DNA of 64,000 nucleotides from Cephalotus follicularis (GCA_001972305.1 BDDD01000317.1:430292-494291), one strand, 5' to 3'. Shown: positions 1-12,198, counted from the stretch's first letter. A program made the numbers and translations. The notes: generated by a model from the sequence alone, not told the origin.

Positions 1-1639
1 ACTAACTCCTTATCTCTGTACTTTTGTATTATGGGTCTCCTCAAAATTAAATTTAGAAAGATTGAACTTTATTTCTCTTTATTTCATGCTCAACGTACGA
101 CAAATTCATTGCGGGGATTAAGATGAAACTTTTATCATTAGTTTTGTTCCTTGCAATAAAAGCTATATATTGTCTATGATCACAAGAAATGGCAATTGAC
201 AAAGTCTAACAACATTTTTATTGCAAGAACAAAGGGATTGTATTTGTTTTCTAAGAAAAACTACAACAGTTTCGTATGACAATTTGTACATATTGAACAT
301 TTAATTAATTCAAATTATATATTCTAATATAAATATGTATAAATAATTGACTGGTACATCGGGTCTAATAAGGATAGACTTCAGTAACTAATAAACTCTA
401 GTTTATTTTTATATATTATAGTAAAAAACAATATTGATATTCTAAATTTGATATATTGAGTATAACTTTCTTATACTGATAAAAAAACATAACATGAAGA
501 TATGAAGTAGAGAATTTGGAAACAAATTCCTCCTAACCTACCTTTAAACATCTCAAAATCTCTAACTAATTGAACTAACCCCTCAGAGTTAAACTCATAA
601 TATGTTGATTTCGATTAATCAACTCATAATTAGTTGGATTGTGAAACTTATCATTAAAGACACGAATATTATTTAATCTAAATTCCATGGCATAAACGTT
701 CTTACGGTCTTTCACTCTTTTCAATTAATTATTTGAAAATTTAATCCCCTTAAAATGGTCCTCATCTCATCTAAATTGATCAAATTTAGAGACTGGATTT
801 GGAAACTGGGAGTTAAAAAAATGCCCTTGAAATGAAAATCAATATTTTATATGATCCGTTAACGAACCACATAAATTAATAGTTTATACATTTAATATAG
901 TGTTAGTGATAATTACCAAAACAAAACCTATAGTAAAGTACAAAAACAACGTCAACAATAACTCAAATCACACAATAAATTGTTAATTATGGCATTAAAA
1001 AAGGTCAATTCAGAATTTGAAAATTACCCCAAAACAAACGCATGTATATATATAACACAAATCAATAATTTCTTTCTTTATTTTTTTATGGACTTTCATT
1101 TCATTTTTTAGTTTATTTTTTAATAACGAGTACCTTTTCGATCACGAATCTTATTATGTACGTGAATACAAGGTAAACTCTAAAAGTATAAAGTGTACAC
1201 ACTTATATTTCAAATAAAATCCAAGTCATTTGAAGCAAATGTGACAAAATTGACTCGTGACCATAAACCAAACCCTAACTCCACTTAAAATATTTATGGT
1301 CATGTTTTTGACGATCAAACTAAAGATTAGTTAAAAACTTTGGCTGGATTAGGTTGATTTATTGTTTGATAAGTATGTTGTTTTTTTCTAGGGTGGACCA
1401 CCTAACAAGGGAAATGAGCGAAATTAAAGAAGGTTTGAATATTGATCCAAGTCAAGAAAAACTCACACAAAAAAAAAAAAAAATGTACCTACTAATTGTG
1501 CAGCTATGTTTAATACAACAATTCTCTTTAATCCTTTTTGCCATATCGAGTTCTTAAATATCTTTTACTAAAAAATTTGATCTAATACAAATACAAACTC
1601 AACCTATGCAATATTTTGTCACAAAATCAATATTGAAAC
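1..1639. other. AT-rich intergenic DNA, no gene seen
   Basis: Strongly AT-rich sequence with stops in every frame at short intervals and no recognisable coding similarity. The open frames here are short and of low complexity, for example around 1354-1557, which includes a run of about 13 A residues. No RNA gene or clear transposon terminus was recognised. The last five bases (GAAAC, 1635-1639) are the left target-site copy of the solo LTR that follows. Confidence 0.6.
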
Positions 1640-4449
1640 TGTGACATCCGTATCCTTGTACGGTCGGTGTTTGTGAGCCTGCGGGATTTATGTCTGTCTG
1701 TTTGTTAATCTGTTTTTCTGGCTTTTGACATATGCATCACGACATTTATAATTTTGTTTTATCATTTCGATTTCATTATGATGGTTTTTCTGCGTAACAA
1801 CTAAGTTTTCCCTGCTGAAAAATTTAACAATGTTTTACTGAAACTGCTGCTGATTTCAGAAAATAGGCCAAGTGGTATGTCCTAAACATCTAATTTCTGT
1901 CCGCATCGGTTATATTCTGGGTAAAAACCCAGTCCGTTTTGATTATATATATGAGAAATGTCAATTTTTATATCATTTTTTGGCCATTCTCTCTCTCTCA
2001 CTGATTTTCTCTCTCTTCTCTCCCGTTCCTTTTCTCTCTCTGCCTCTGCCGCCGGTGTCAGTGCCGATATGACGCCGACGAAGGTACCGGTCGAACCGCC
2101 TCAGCCTCCCGAGCACACCGGAGCCCTCCACCGCGCTGGCAACCTCGCCGTTTGCGCGCACGAGCTCTTCTCTCTCTCCGGCTGTTTTTCGTCGATTCTC
2201 CGTCTCTGGTGGTCGTCACGGTAAGGCGAGCCCAGATTTGGACTCCTGGCGTCGCGGCCGTTCGAACGGTATCGGCCCCGACACGTGACGACATCGGCAA
2301 CATCGATCGGCGACGAAGGACAGCCGCGGTCAACGCGGCCGTTCCGGCCAGACGCGGCGGCGCTAGACCCAACGCGCCTCAGATCCGTGCTCCCCGGCCT
2401 CCAGCGCTCCAGATGCTATCTCTGCGGCTGACCGGCGACGCGCGGGCTGTCAAGGGCCGGCTAGCGGCGGCACATGGGCCCACCCGCCGGCGACCCTCCG
2501 GCGAGAAATTTCTGACAGTTTTCTGACTTCGTTCTCCTCGGTGATGTGATCCGTTCCAGTTCCGCTGCAGGATTCTGACTTAGTGTTCCGTTCTGTTCGA
2601 TATCGGTAAACTTTGAACTTCTCTCCGTAAATTCTGTTTTTTCGTTAAATTTTGTACTTCTGTATCTGTATCTGTTTCTGTTATGTATATGAACTTAATT
2701 GCTTATATGACTAAAAATTGGATAACCTGGACGACCACTTGGACTTACTTAAATGTTTTCGAACGGATGTTTAAATTGAAGGTGTAAAAGATGTTTTTAA
2801 TAATCTGACTTCTGTTCTGTTAACCGTATTTGATCGGTTATGGTTTTCTGACATTTGCACGCATGTCATTGCATAACGCATTGTACGGTTTTGTGCATGC
2901 TTAGTTTCGGATAGTCTGTTGTCTGTCTGAGTTCTGATAGTCTGTTGTCTGTCTGTCTGTCTGTTGGCAGAGGATCCTGCTGTTGAGGTCGGCCATAGAG
3001 ACGACCAGTCGCGTGGCTTGTTTCGTCTGTGCTGTGAGTGAAACGCCTTTCTTTAACCCTTTTATCTTGAGATGCTTTTAAATGTTTGAATGTTTAAGCG
3101 TGTTCGCTTATTTGTTTTCTGTATCTGAATGAACTTGGTTTTAGTTTATTTCTGAAATCTGTTTAAGTTTTAATGTCTGAACTTTCTTTTAATGTTTTCA
3201 AATGCTCGCATGGTTATAGTCATAGTATGACGCTATTATCGGTTATATCTTTATTTGATAAGAAAACGATTTTTGAATCTGTTTAAATCTGTTTTGACGG
3301 CTCTGTCAATCTCTGTATCTGTTTAAATCTGTTTGAAGTCTGTTTTGAGAAAATCTGAGATTCTGTATTCTGTGTTTCTGAAATCGGTTTAAATATATCT
3401 TGATGCTCTGGGATCTCGGTATTGTATTACTTATACATTTGTTGCCCATGAGAGGCATTGTCTACACGGTAGACTTTTTTTTCTGATGCTTTGATACGAC
3501 GGTATCATTGCCCTTCTGTTTTGCTGGATGTTCGGCTCGACGGGACCCAAGCGTCAACCTTACCTAGTAGACCCATTGCATCTTTATATGTTTATTATGT
3601 TTAAACTTTGTTAAATAATATATATATATCTGAGATTCTGAGGAATTAAATCTGTTTTGAGAAAAGAATCTGACTTTCTGCTGATTCTGTTAACTTTTGT
3701 TTTATAAATCTGTTTAAGTGGTTTTAAATCTGTTTATAAACCATATTCTGGATTTTTATTCTGTTTCAATTGTTTTATACTTTTATATCGTTTCTGTATG
3801 GATATTTTTATATTGCGAGCAAATACTCTATTGAGTCTTTTGTTCCATCTCACTAGTCCTGTGGACTAACCCTCTCATCTATTTTCTGTTTTTAGTTCTG
3901 ACAGGTTAGTCTGCTGAGTTCTGTCTGCTGAGACCACAAGAAGGGCATGCTACCAAGGTCAACATATGCATACCATCATTGCATAAACATTTAATTTCTG
4001 CATTACTTATGTTTTTATATAACTGTTTGGTTTTGTTTAGAATGGTTGATGCCCTATTCAGGTTTTAAGTTTTGTTAATATGGTTGAGGCAGAGCCCAAC
4101 CAATTTCTTGTTTTCTGCTTTTAAATTGTGGTCTGTTGAGGGTTGAGCCCATTACAAACTGTTTCCTCCTTCGAGAGTGTGATTTTACAAACTGTGTTTT
4201 TATTTACAGGGGGCATAGTCCTATAAACGAATACTACATGCCCGATTTTCGTAAAATTTTAAGAGTTGGAATTATTTTCAAGTTTTTCAAGAAACTGTTC
4301 TGTTTTCTTTATGTTTTGAAGATTTCTTCTGTTTTAAAATGCTTTTCTGAAACTCTGTTCAGCTGAACCTACGAGGTAAGTCTCTGATGGAAGGCTTGGC
4401 CTCGTAGTAGGCGCGACGGATTACAGCGGGACTGGGTCCGGGCGTGACA
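1640..4449 (-). mobile_element. Solo LTR of a Gypsy-type retrotransposon (copy A), 2810 bp
   Basis: Seen: the unit is bounded by TGTGACATCC on the left and GGGCGTGACA on the right, and flanked by a perfect 5-bp direct repeat GAAAC (1635-1639 and 4450-4454). A second full copy lies inverted at 57065-59879 with its own target duplication, and a truncated third copy at 32325-33480. No gag-pol lies on either side, so it is a solo LTR. Read on the minus strand it starts TGTCACGCCC, like many plant Gypsy LTRs. A TATA-like TATATATAA (minus, 1943-1951) then sits about 300 bp from the 3' end, which fits a long U3 and a short R-U5. A GC-rich block at about 2040-2520 lies just upstream of that TATA. Its open frames are not conserved as protein between copies. 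Orientation is an inference from these two signals. Confidence 0.88.
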
Positions 4450-4717
4450 GAAACAAATGTATGTGTTACGTATGCATATTGCTTTTTTTTTTTTGTCTTT
4501 TTTTGTTTTCCTTGATTATATTCTATCATTAATTAATTATTTTTTATTATCATGGATCTAATTTATTAATATTCAATATATATGGAGAAGTATTTTTTGT
4601 TTGTTTTCCAAAAAAATGAATAATCACATTACAAATTCACTTTTTATACCGTTTTATCAAGAATCATTGAGATTTAAGTTTTATCGAGAATCAATGATAT
4701 TTAAGACTTATTTGAAC

Positions 4718-5299
4718 TAAACCTGATCATGGGTCGGACCGGGCCGGATTCGGACCGGACTTATTTATGTCAAATTATCAATAGCATTATTCAGTGAAGC
4801 CTGAGCCTGGCCCGACCTTTTATTCGGGCCATAAATTATTTCAAAGTACGGTTCGTTCATTTTGAATAAAACTCAGGCCCGTTCATATAAACCCATTCAT
4901 TTTTTTAAAAAAAAATCAAACAGAATGTATTTAATATTTATATGGTCTTTGTCTAAGTAATTTAAACAACATCTTTCAAAAATAAAAATGATAGACAAAC
5001 GGTCAAATAGATTTAAACTCTATATATAACTTATTAACAGTAATTTTAAACATGAATCAAATAAAAAACAATTAATTACAAAGAGGCTTTTTTAAATATT
5101 ACAAAAACAAATTTAGATTATATATTATGCCGGCCTGGATCAAATTTTTTTACAATAAACCAGGCCCGACCCAATATTTTTACGGACTTATATTTTTGTC
5201 TAAGACCATCTATTTAACTATAAATTTAAGTCCAAAATCATTTAACTTATAAGCGGATATTCGGACCTCAGCGATTATTCAAATACATGAACAGGTCTA
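4718..5299. mobile_element. Short non-autonomous hAT-like element, about 582 bp
   Basis: Seen: the left end reads TAAACCTGATCATG and the reverse complement of the right end reads TAGACCTGTTCATG (12 of 14 identical). The flanking 8-mers ATTTGAAC (4710-4717) and ACTTGAAC (5300-5307) match at 7 of 8. An 8-bp duplication with short inverted termini is the hAT signature. The subterminal parts are rich in GGGCCGG and GGCCCGACC motifs, common in plant hAT relics. No transposase is encoded. The superfamily is inferred from the ends and target duplication. Confidence 0.7.
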
Positions 5300-5611
5300 A
5301 CTTGAACATATATTTAAGCTATTTTATGAGGTGTAAAATTTAATGAATGACCCGAACTCGTAAATCGTAATGGATGACAGGATGAGTCAAAATTCAATAT
5401 TTCATGACCGACCCAAAAACAACCCGAACCCGACCTGCTTCACCCAAAACGTGGTCGTTCACATGTAACGTGTTTCCCCGGAAAAGCAATCCCTCTTCTC
5501 TTCAGTGAAACGTTCCCAATAATTCACTCTCCACACTCAAAAATCAAAATCAACAAATTATTTGAAATTAAATAAAAATCCTCAAATTCCCTCTGCTTTT
5601 CTCTTCACCCA
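5300..5611. promoter_or_regulatory. Probable promoter and 5'UTR of the MAEA-like gene
   Basis: This stretch separates the hAT-like element from the start codon at 5612. It holds a degenerate GACCCGAAC-type repeat relic (about 5345-5445) and then a pyrimidine-rich, AC-rich leader from about 5480. No clear TATA box was identified, so the transcription start is unknown. The hAT-like element therefore ends only about 300 bp upstream of the coding start. Confidence 0.4.
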
Positions 5612-8600
5612 ATGGAAATCGATCCTCCTCAAAACGGCGCCGCATCAACTAACTCTCCAAACGTCACCACGCCAGTCACCGCAACCACCACGGCCACCAC
5701 CGCAGCCGCCGCAGCCGCCGCAGCCACAATCACCGTGCCGTCCTCCAAACTGGCGCAATTGACGGAATCCATCAAACTGGAGCACCAATTCTTGCGTGTC
5801 CCATTCGAGCACTACAAAAAGACGATCAGAGCTAACCACCGTTCCGTCGAGAAAGAAGTATCCTCCGTTATTTCCGGCGTCTCTGAAGTGGCGGCCTCTG
5901 ATTTTTCCAATGAAGACGCCGTTAACCACCTCACTTCGCTCGTTTCTAGATTGCAAGGTCTCAAAAGGAAGGTAAAAAAATTACCGTCATGTATTTTTTA
6001 TTTTTATTTTTATTTTTGGTTATTGTTAATAAAATAAAGTTTGAGGTAATTTCGAGTTTAATTTATGAGAGCTTATATATCGTTTTATTCTTTCTCAAAT
6101 TATTGCGGATTATTTATGTACAATAAAATGTGAACTGGGCGGTAATAAGTTTCTTTTAATGGTAGTTAAATGAACGTTGAATGTTTCAATTACCGAATCT
6201 TGAATGCATCTCGAACTTATTGCCTTATTGGTAAATAGTGATTGCAGTATAAATCTGGTTATTTGCCTTCTGAATTATTGAATTGAAAAAGAAAAAAAAA
6301 CCATATGATTTGATTAAAAAAAACATTTAGGAATCAAATTGACCAAGTTTGATGTATTACTTTTTAAATTAAGTTTTTTTTTTTGTTGGACAAATTTCAA
6401 ATTGCCCCATGAGGTTTAACTAAATGTACATAGCCCAGTTGCAAAATTACGCATTATCCCTGTAATTGGATGCCGTTAATAGATTGGGTAAGGAAGAAGA
6501 AAAGATGTAGCGAAAAGAAGAGTGAAAAGGAGTGTGAAAGGACTTACAAAAAGGGAAGCTAAAAACAAATAATTTTAAGCCAATGTTGTTAGCGGAAGTG
6601 TGAAAGGACTAAAAAATGCTTTGTATAAGGTGAACAAGGGAAAGAACAAGAAAATGGAAGGGGGATTTTCCGAATTCGAGAAGTTACTGTTGAGGAACAT
6701 TATGAGGTATAATCAATTTGTTCTCCTATCAGGGGAATTGCTAAAAAAATTTCATTGTTTAGTTGGAAGAGGGAAGCCGAACGGAGAACTTGCAAGCACA
6801 GCGGTGTCGGGCTCGACTGGACCACTTAGGATCAGTGGATGTAGAGAACATCTCGGAATGGAACAACACACGATTAAAGCGGATACTAGTGGACTACATG
6901 TTGCGCATGTCATACTATGATACTGCAGTGAAGTTGGCAGAAAGCAGTAATATACAGGTACTTTGATCTACTGGTTTTGGTTGGTTTGGTCATTCCCTCG
7001 TGTGCTTTTTGTCATGGTTCTCCGCTTACTTTTCAATATCTATATTTGGTAGTTTCTGTTTTTCAGTTGTAATGCACCAAAACCAAAAAAATATTATCTT
7101 TCTATAAATTATGCCACAATTTTGGGGTTGGACTTCTTTAATTAGGCGGACACTCCTGTTATATTGTTTATGAAGAGGTACATCTTTGTCACATATGTCA
7201 CTGAATTCATGCTGTAGTCGGAGCACATTAGTTGGAAGATCAATCATGGTTTAATGCCGTGATACATTTATGCATTTCTGTGATTGTCTTTTTATGCCTT
7301 AATTTTGTTCTGTTCAGATTATATACAAGTTAGACTCTAGTTTTTTATTAGATATCCATGCTGAGTTTTAGCTGTTACACTTTCAATGGAGTTTTATGGT
7401 GTTATTTTTTTTAGTTGACAATGTATGAGTTAAAGTTGCCACAATAATTCCTTTTATGTTGTCCAGATTTTATTTGAACCAAAGCAATGGGACTACCTGG
7501 TGGACCAATTTAAACAGGAGTTCTGCAAGTTATATGGCATGACCCTAGAGCCATTGCTGAATATTTACCTGCAAGCAGGCTTATCTGCCTTGAAAACTCC
7601 GTATCCTAATATGAAGAGTATTAATTATGAATCTGAGTAGTCCACTGATTTTTGTTTTCATGCTTGCCAATATAACTACTGTGAAAGATTATAGAACCCT
7701 TCCGACATTATAACATTTTACATTTTATGATGATAAGATCATTTTGATTTTTTTCCCCAATGGATAATGAATTACACAAGAGATAACCTTCTTGCCCCTG
7801 AATCCTTTCTCGTATGAAGAATTGAACCCAAGTCTTGATGCTCTACTACTGAAGACTTTACATCTTGAAATTGCATGAGGTTGTCACCTTAGCTGATCAT
7901 TTATTTGTGATGTTTTTCTCATTCCTGGTCTGACCATTTTGTTACAGGCTTGTAGCCCATTAGTGGTTAGTATTTAGGTACGTGATCTGATTAAACGATC
8001 AAAACAATCTCAAATATCGTTGTTTGGCATAACAGTGATCATTTGACTTTTGACATCCATGATAGCTTTGTAATTACTGTTGGTCATCAAGCTGCTACAA
8101 GCCTATGACTGGTAATAAAGCATCTGACAAATGAAGCTTCTAGTTGGATTGTGCAACTTCTTGAAATAGGTTGTATATGTATGAGAGTTGCTTCAATTAT
8201 GTAATCCTATATCCCAAAGTGTCAATTGATGAACTGTTACTGAATTTATACTCTAGGCAATTGAAGCCCTTTCCTTTCACATTTTTCCTTGTTGTGCATG
8301 GATTATTTTATGATGTTATCTAGGTGTTTATTTTGCCTTGACATGACCTAGAAACTGTTATGAAGACGACTGCACCAGGGAGGATCCGCTGTCACAAAAG
8401 AGCTTCAGGAAACTAGCATTGCCTTTACCGTACTCTAAGCAGCATCACTCAAAGCTTGTGTGCTACATAACTAAAGAGTTAATGGACACAGAGAACCCAC
8501 CACAAGTCTTGCCCAATGGCTATGTCTATAGCACCAAGGTAATCTTCACTCAAGCTGCAAATTATTATGTTACTGGTTGTCTAGTCTAACTTCTTTTCTG

Positions 8601-8711
8601 CTATGGCAGGCTCTCAAAGAGATGTCCGAGAATAACAACGGCAAAATCACCTGTCCAAGGACAGGTTTGGTATGCGATTATAAAGAGTTAGTCAAGGCAT
8701 ATATATCATAG
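5612..8711 (+). CDS. MAEA: MAEA/GID9-like E3 ubiquitin-ligase subunit, lacking the central CTLH exons
   Basis: Plant homologue of MAEA (yeast Gid9/Fyv10), a RING-Gid subunit of the GID/CTLH ubiquitin ligase. Exons read: 5612-5971, 6763-6957, 7467-7600, 8352-8538, 8610-8711, all with GT-AG borders and an uninterrupted frame (978 nt, 325 aa). Exon 1 gives MEIDPP, an Ala/Thr-rich stretch and then LAQLTESIKLEHQFLRVPFE. Exon 2 carries the LisH-like segment (ILVDYMLRMSYYDTAVKLAE). Exons 3-5 carry the C-terminal part with DTENPPQVLPNGYVYSTK and GKITCPRTGLVC (RING-Gid). Family members are about 400-420 aa. Here the roughly 95 residues between SNIQ and ILFEPKQWD, which hold CTLH and the start of CRA, are absent, and I do not see them in the 6958-7466 intron. 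The join stays in frame. It may be a real internal deletion, a degenerate duplicate or an assembly collapse. Confidence 0.85.
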
Positions 8712-8788
8712 TCTGGTTGTTTAATAAACTAAAAGACAACACTATGCACTTCAGCACATCTATGGATACAAGTTTCTAGATAAATGCA

Positions 8789-8807
8789 GGGGGGGGGGGG
8801 GGGGGGG
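8789..8807 (+). repeat. Homopolymer run of 19 G
   Basis: Nineteen consecutive G residues about 78 bp downstream of the MAEA-like stop codon, presumably in the 3'UTR. Such a tract can form a G-quadruplex in DNA or RNA. Its exact length is also a common sequencing or assembly error. Confidence 0.9.
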
Positions 8808-9058
8808 CTGCGTTGAATTACCCTGTTAATTCTTCCCACAACTCAATTTGGTACTAGTGTTGAAGACTTACTGTCTGTACATAGTTAAGATCATTTTCAC
8901 GATTTTATCTTCTTTTGTTGACTTCTTGTCTCAATTAAATTTTAATAAATTACAATAGATTGTACTTTCTAAAGTATTTTGTTTTGATGGAGTGAGCAGT
9001 AGTTTCTTCACGACTGTAATGAGAACTAGTACATACTATGGAACTGTTGTGATTTCAG

Positions 9059-9118
9059 CATTTTGGTGGGACTCATTATTTTGATAGGCATTTTGGTGGG
9101 ACTCATTATTTTGATAGG
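9059..9118. repeat. Perfect 30-bp tandem duplication
   Basis: Two adjacent identical 30-bp units, 9059-9088 and 9089-9118, each starting CATTTTGGTGGG. The perfect identity points to a recent duplication or an assembly artefact. Confidence 0.9.
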
Positions 9119-9171
9119 TCTCACGGCAGATTCACCAAATCCTTAAATCACTATGGACCCGTAGTAGGTAC

Positions 9172-9253
9172 TACGAGGATTTGTTTCAGATTTGTATAGC
9201 TCATCCAAGAGTTACGAGGATTTGTCTCTGATTTGTATAGCTCATCCAAGAGT
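9172..9253. repeat. 41-bp tandem duplication
   Basis: Two adjacent 41-bp units, 9172-9212 and 9213-9253, each starting TACGAGGATTTG and ending CATCCAAGAGT. They differ at only two positions (TTTCAG against TCTCTG). They lie 54 bp from the preceding 30-bp duplication. Confidence 0.9.
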
Positions 9254-9921
9254 TACGGATTTCAACCTCCAAATATCGGCGTTTCGTAACTCTTGATGTT
9301 GATGTGCATCCATTATTCTTTATGATACAAGCATTCTGTAATGGGATTGTTTGGGATATTCTTCTTCCTTCGATAGGAAACATGTGAATCAATTTCTTTG
9401 TGGATATTGCAATATTGCATGGCTAGTCACTGTTTTCTATTTGGGTGAAATATTAGCTCGCAATTGCGTTTGGTTTTCATGGTTTATCCTCATGGAGAAA
9501 TAACTACCATAAATCACCAGATGCCTGATGATTAATCCCACCAGAGATTGCACCAGATATTTATCATTGCAGTATTTCTTGAGGATAACCACCAACCATT
9601 TCTCTTTTAATTTGCTTAGCATCGGAATAGAAGAGGATGGGCGCTAAAAGGTTGTACACCAACCATGCCGCCTGCAAGTAAAAGATAATAGTAACAACAA
9701 ACTGACCGTATATACTCGAAATTCTACTAAAATGTTTTTAGACACTTGCAACGTAAAGAATACCAAATAAAATCAAATTCTTCCAGGTAACTATTTTCAT
9801 TACAAAAGAAACTTGAAAATTTTCAACAGTTATATTGATCAAGATTAAAAAAATATCCATGTAAACAAAACACTGTTGTAGAGAATAGATTGTCTAACAG
9901 AAAATGAAGCATAATGCAAGC

Positions 9922-12198
9922 TCAAGGTGATTCACTGCCTCTTGCAGAACCACGATTATCATCTTCATCAATAGGACTGCGGTTTGGACTCGGACTTCGG
10001 CTGTGACCATTCTCCTCTTCGGGGCTCCTATGATTCCCATCCTCAGGGCCATCGGCATCATCAACTGGGCTCCTGCTCTTGGTTCTGGGACTACCACTAT
10101 AATCTGATCCATTTGACTGCCCACGGTCCCTTGGGGATGGACTTCTCTCATTTGGTGTTGGACTACGCTTCCTCCCTTTTGTCGGTGGCGGTGAACTCCT
10201 CCGTCTCTTAGGGCTCCTGTCAACGGGGCTCCTTGATCTACTTTCTTCACGCTCAACACTTCGTTCCCTCTTCACAGGTGATCTGGATCGGCTGGAAAGG
10301 ATTCAAACAAGTAAACAGAATGAATATAAGGAACAAATCATAGATGAGAAACCACCGCAACAAGATGAGAACGTCAGAAATCATCTGCTATTATTAACAA
10401 AAAGTGGTTTTACACCAACATAATAAAATCTAAAATAAAACAAAATAAAATAATTGAGAGATTTATTGATTCAAAATCATCAAAAAGCCCCACCAGACCA
10501 AATATAGAAGCAACTAATGTACTCCATGAAAAATCCACTTCACCACAAAATCACATTTTACGATAATAACACAGTTGTTAAAGTAATTCATGTCAGGAGA
10601 ACAATTCATTATGAAAATGAGGGGATGGCACAGAAACAAACCTATAGCTGCGCTCAGGGCTGTAACTACGACTTCTGCTTCTCCCATGACGTGGAGTAGG
10701 TGATCGAGAGTAACTATGACTACGCCTGCACCACAAATACTCATCGAGTTAACAACTATAGATATGTACCATTGTGCTAAACCAAATTGAACCCTAAAGG
10801 GATGAGTGAGATAAGAGGGAGAGAGAACTTTAATTTCTTCGGACTGTTTTTACAATTTCTTTCTATGTGGCCTCGTTCCCCACAGCGATAACACTTATTC
10901 TTCCAGTCCCCAGCTTTGCAATCTCGAGCCCAATGCCCATCAAGGCCACAGTTGAAACAGCGCCCTGAACCAGGAGGAGGACCTCTCCCAAGATACTCAC
11001 GAGATCCACCAGGACCACGTGGACCCTATATGCAAGTAAATATAATTAATAATGGAATAATAATCTATCCCCAATAATCACGATACAAATGATAGTGAAA
11101 AATAAATTGGAACAAGCAAAAATAATGATAAAAATAAACTGGAAATTGAAATCACCATCTGACATTCTAATTCCCCACCAAACACCTATATAGAGAGAAG
11201 AAATTAAAATGGTTTAACACAATTTTAAAAAAAATGATATACAAAGCTCACCCCCTTGGCAAATTCCACAACAAGACGGGCTCCATCAACTTCCCGGCCA
11301 TTTAAGCTATATCTTGCATCATCAGCATCTCGAGGATCATTGAATTCCTGTTATAAGGTATTACAGAGAAAACAAGATCATATATGCCTTTTGAGCAACA
11401 GACAGCCTAAATGTAAGCATATGTGTGCAAGGAGTATAAAGTAAGGAAATACATACAACAAAGGCAAAGTCACGCTTCATATCCACATCGCGTATTCTGC
11501 GTAAATGGGTGCCAGAAACAGTAAGGCCATCATGACACAAGTATCGAAGGGTTGATACTTCGCCCCTCATAGATGAACTAAACACCACTTTGAGTATGTT
11601 GCCATTTCCATTAAAATACGCAATAACATTATAGAAAGACTCGCCAAATCCACCAAGGTCACCCTCTCACCATAGACTCCAGGTTAGGCAAAAGCCAAGA
11701 AACCTTCAACAAGATCATTCGAGTTAAACCACACAGACACGTGGAGGGGTGCAATGTTATAACTCATTAAGGTTCTAACGCACATGTTTTACATGAAAAT
11801 TGACTGTCAAGCACAGAAAAGGCCTGACAAAGGCATGATCGCCACCTACGGACACCTTATTAATACTAAACCCAAGAACCCACATAATGACCAGTAAACC
11901 AGAACAATACATAGTAAAACCATTCACCATAATTACAGTTTCTGACATATTCTGATGTGCACAATTAGAGGGTTCAAGAGAGGATAGAACTTCAAAATAC
12001 ACGAAGGTAAAAATTCAAGTACAAACAGCATTAATTTATTTGAACAAAGTTAACAAACCTAACAATTCGTAAGACAAATGTTCTTGATTACCTTCCATAT
12101 TTGCGAAAGATGTCCTCAAGATCACGAGATCTTGTCCGTGACGACAAGTGACCAACATAGAGTCGAGTACCGCCATAGCGATCATCATACCGAGGCAT
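9922..12198 (-). CDS. RS2Z33: SR splicing factor of the RS2Z class (RRM, two CCHC zinc knuckles, RS/SP tail)
   Basis: Nuclear pre-mRNA splicing factor of the plant-specific RS2Z32/33 class. Exons on the minus strand: 12198-12092, 11496-11457, 11347-11252, 11025-10829, 10725-10642, 10291-9922, all GT-AG and in phase (894 nt, 297 aa; Arabidopsis members are about 285-290 aa). Domains: RRM at about residues 10-80 ([32 protein letters not shown] as RNP1). Two zinc knuckles follow, [14 protein letters not shown] and [14 protein letters not shown], at about 100-140. The tail is rich in RS, SP and RSP and ends GSARGSESP. The start [10 protein letters not shown] is the family start. The first codons follow a 5'UTR intron (upstream exon about 12720-12780). 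The intron between exons 1 and 2 of the coding part is the longest (11497-12091). In this class such a long RRM intron is the known site of autoregulatory alternative splicing; that role here is inference. Confidence 0.95.

Larger units (their letters stand above)
8712..9921. other. Convergent intergenic region: 3'UTRs and short tandem duplications
   Basis: Lies between the 3' ends of the MAEA-like gene (+) and the RS2Z gene (-), so it should hold both 3'UTRs. It contains a 19-G run (8789-8807), a 30-bp tandem duplication (9059-9118) and a 41-bp tandem duplication (9172-9253), listed separately. No further coding sequence was recognised. About 9640-9921 is probably the 3'UTR of the RS2Z gene. 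Confidence 0.5.

Noticed and set aside
1958..2526. Several overlapping GC-rich open frames in solo LTR A
   Set aside because: They lie inside an LTR next to its TATA-like site. The frames are not kept between copies A and B, and they overlap on both strands. Composition alone explains them.
6600..6920. 106-codon frame across the end of MAEA intron 1
   Set aside because: It overlaps exon 2 in the wrong frame; the conserved reading is the one starting LEEGS at 6763.
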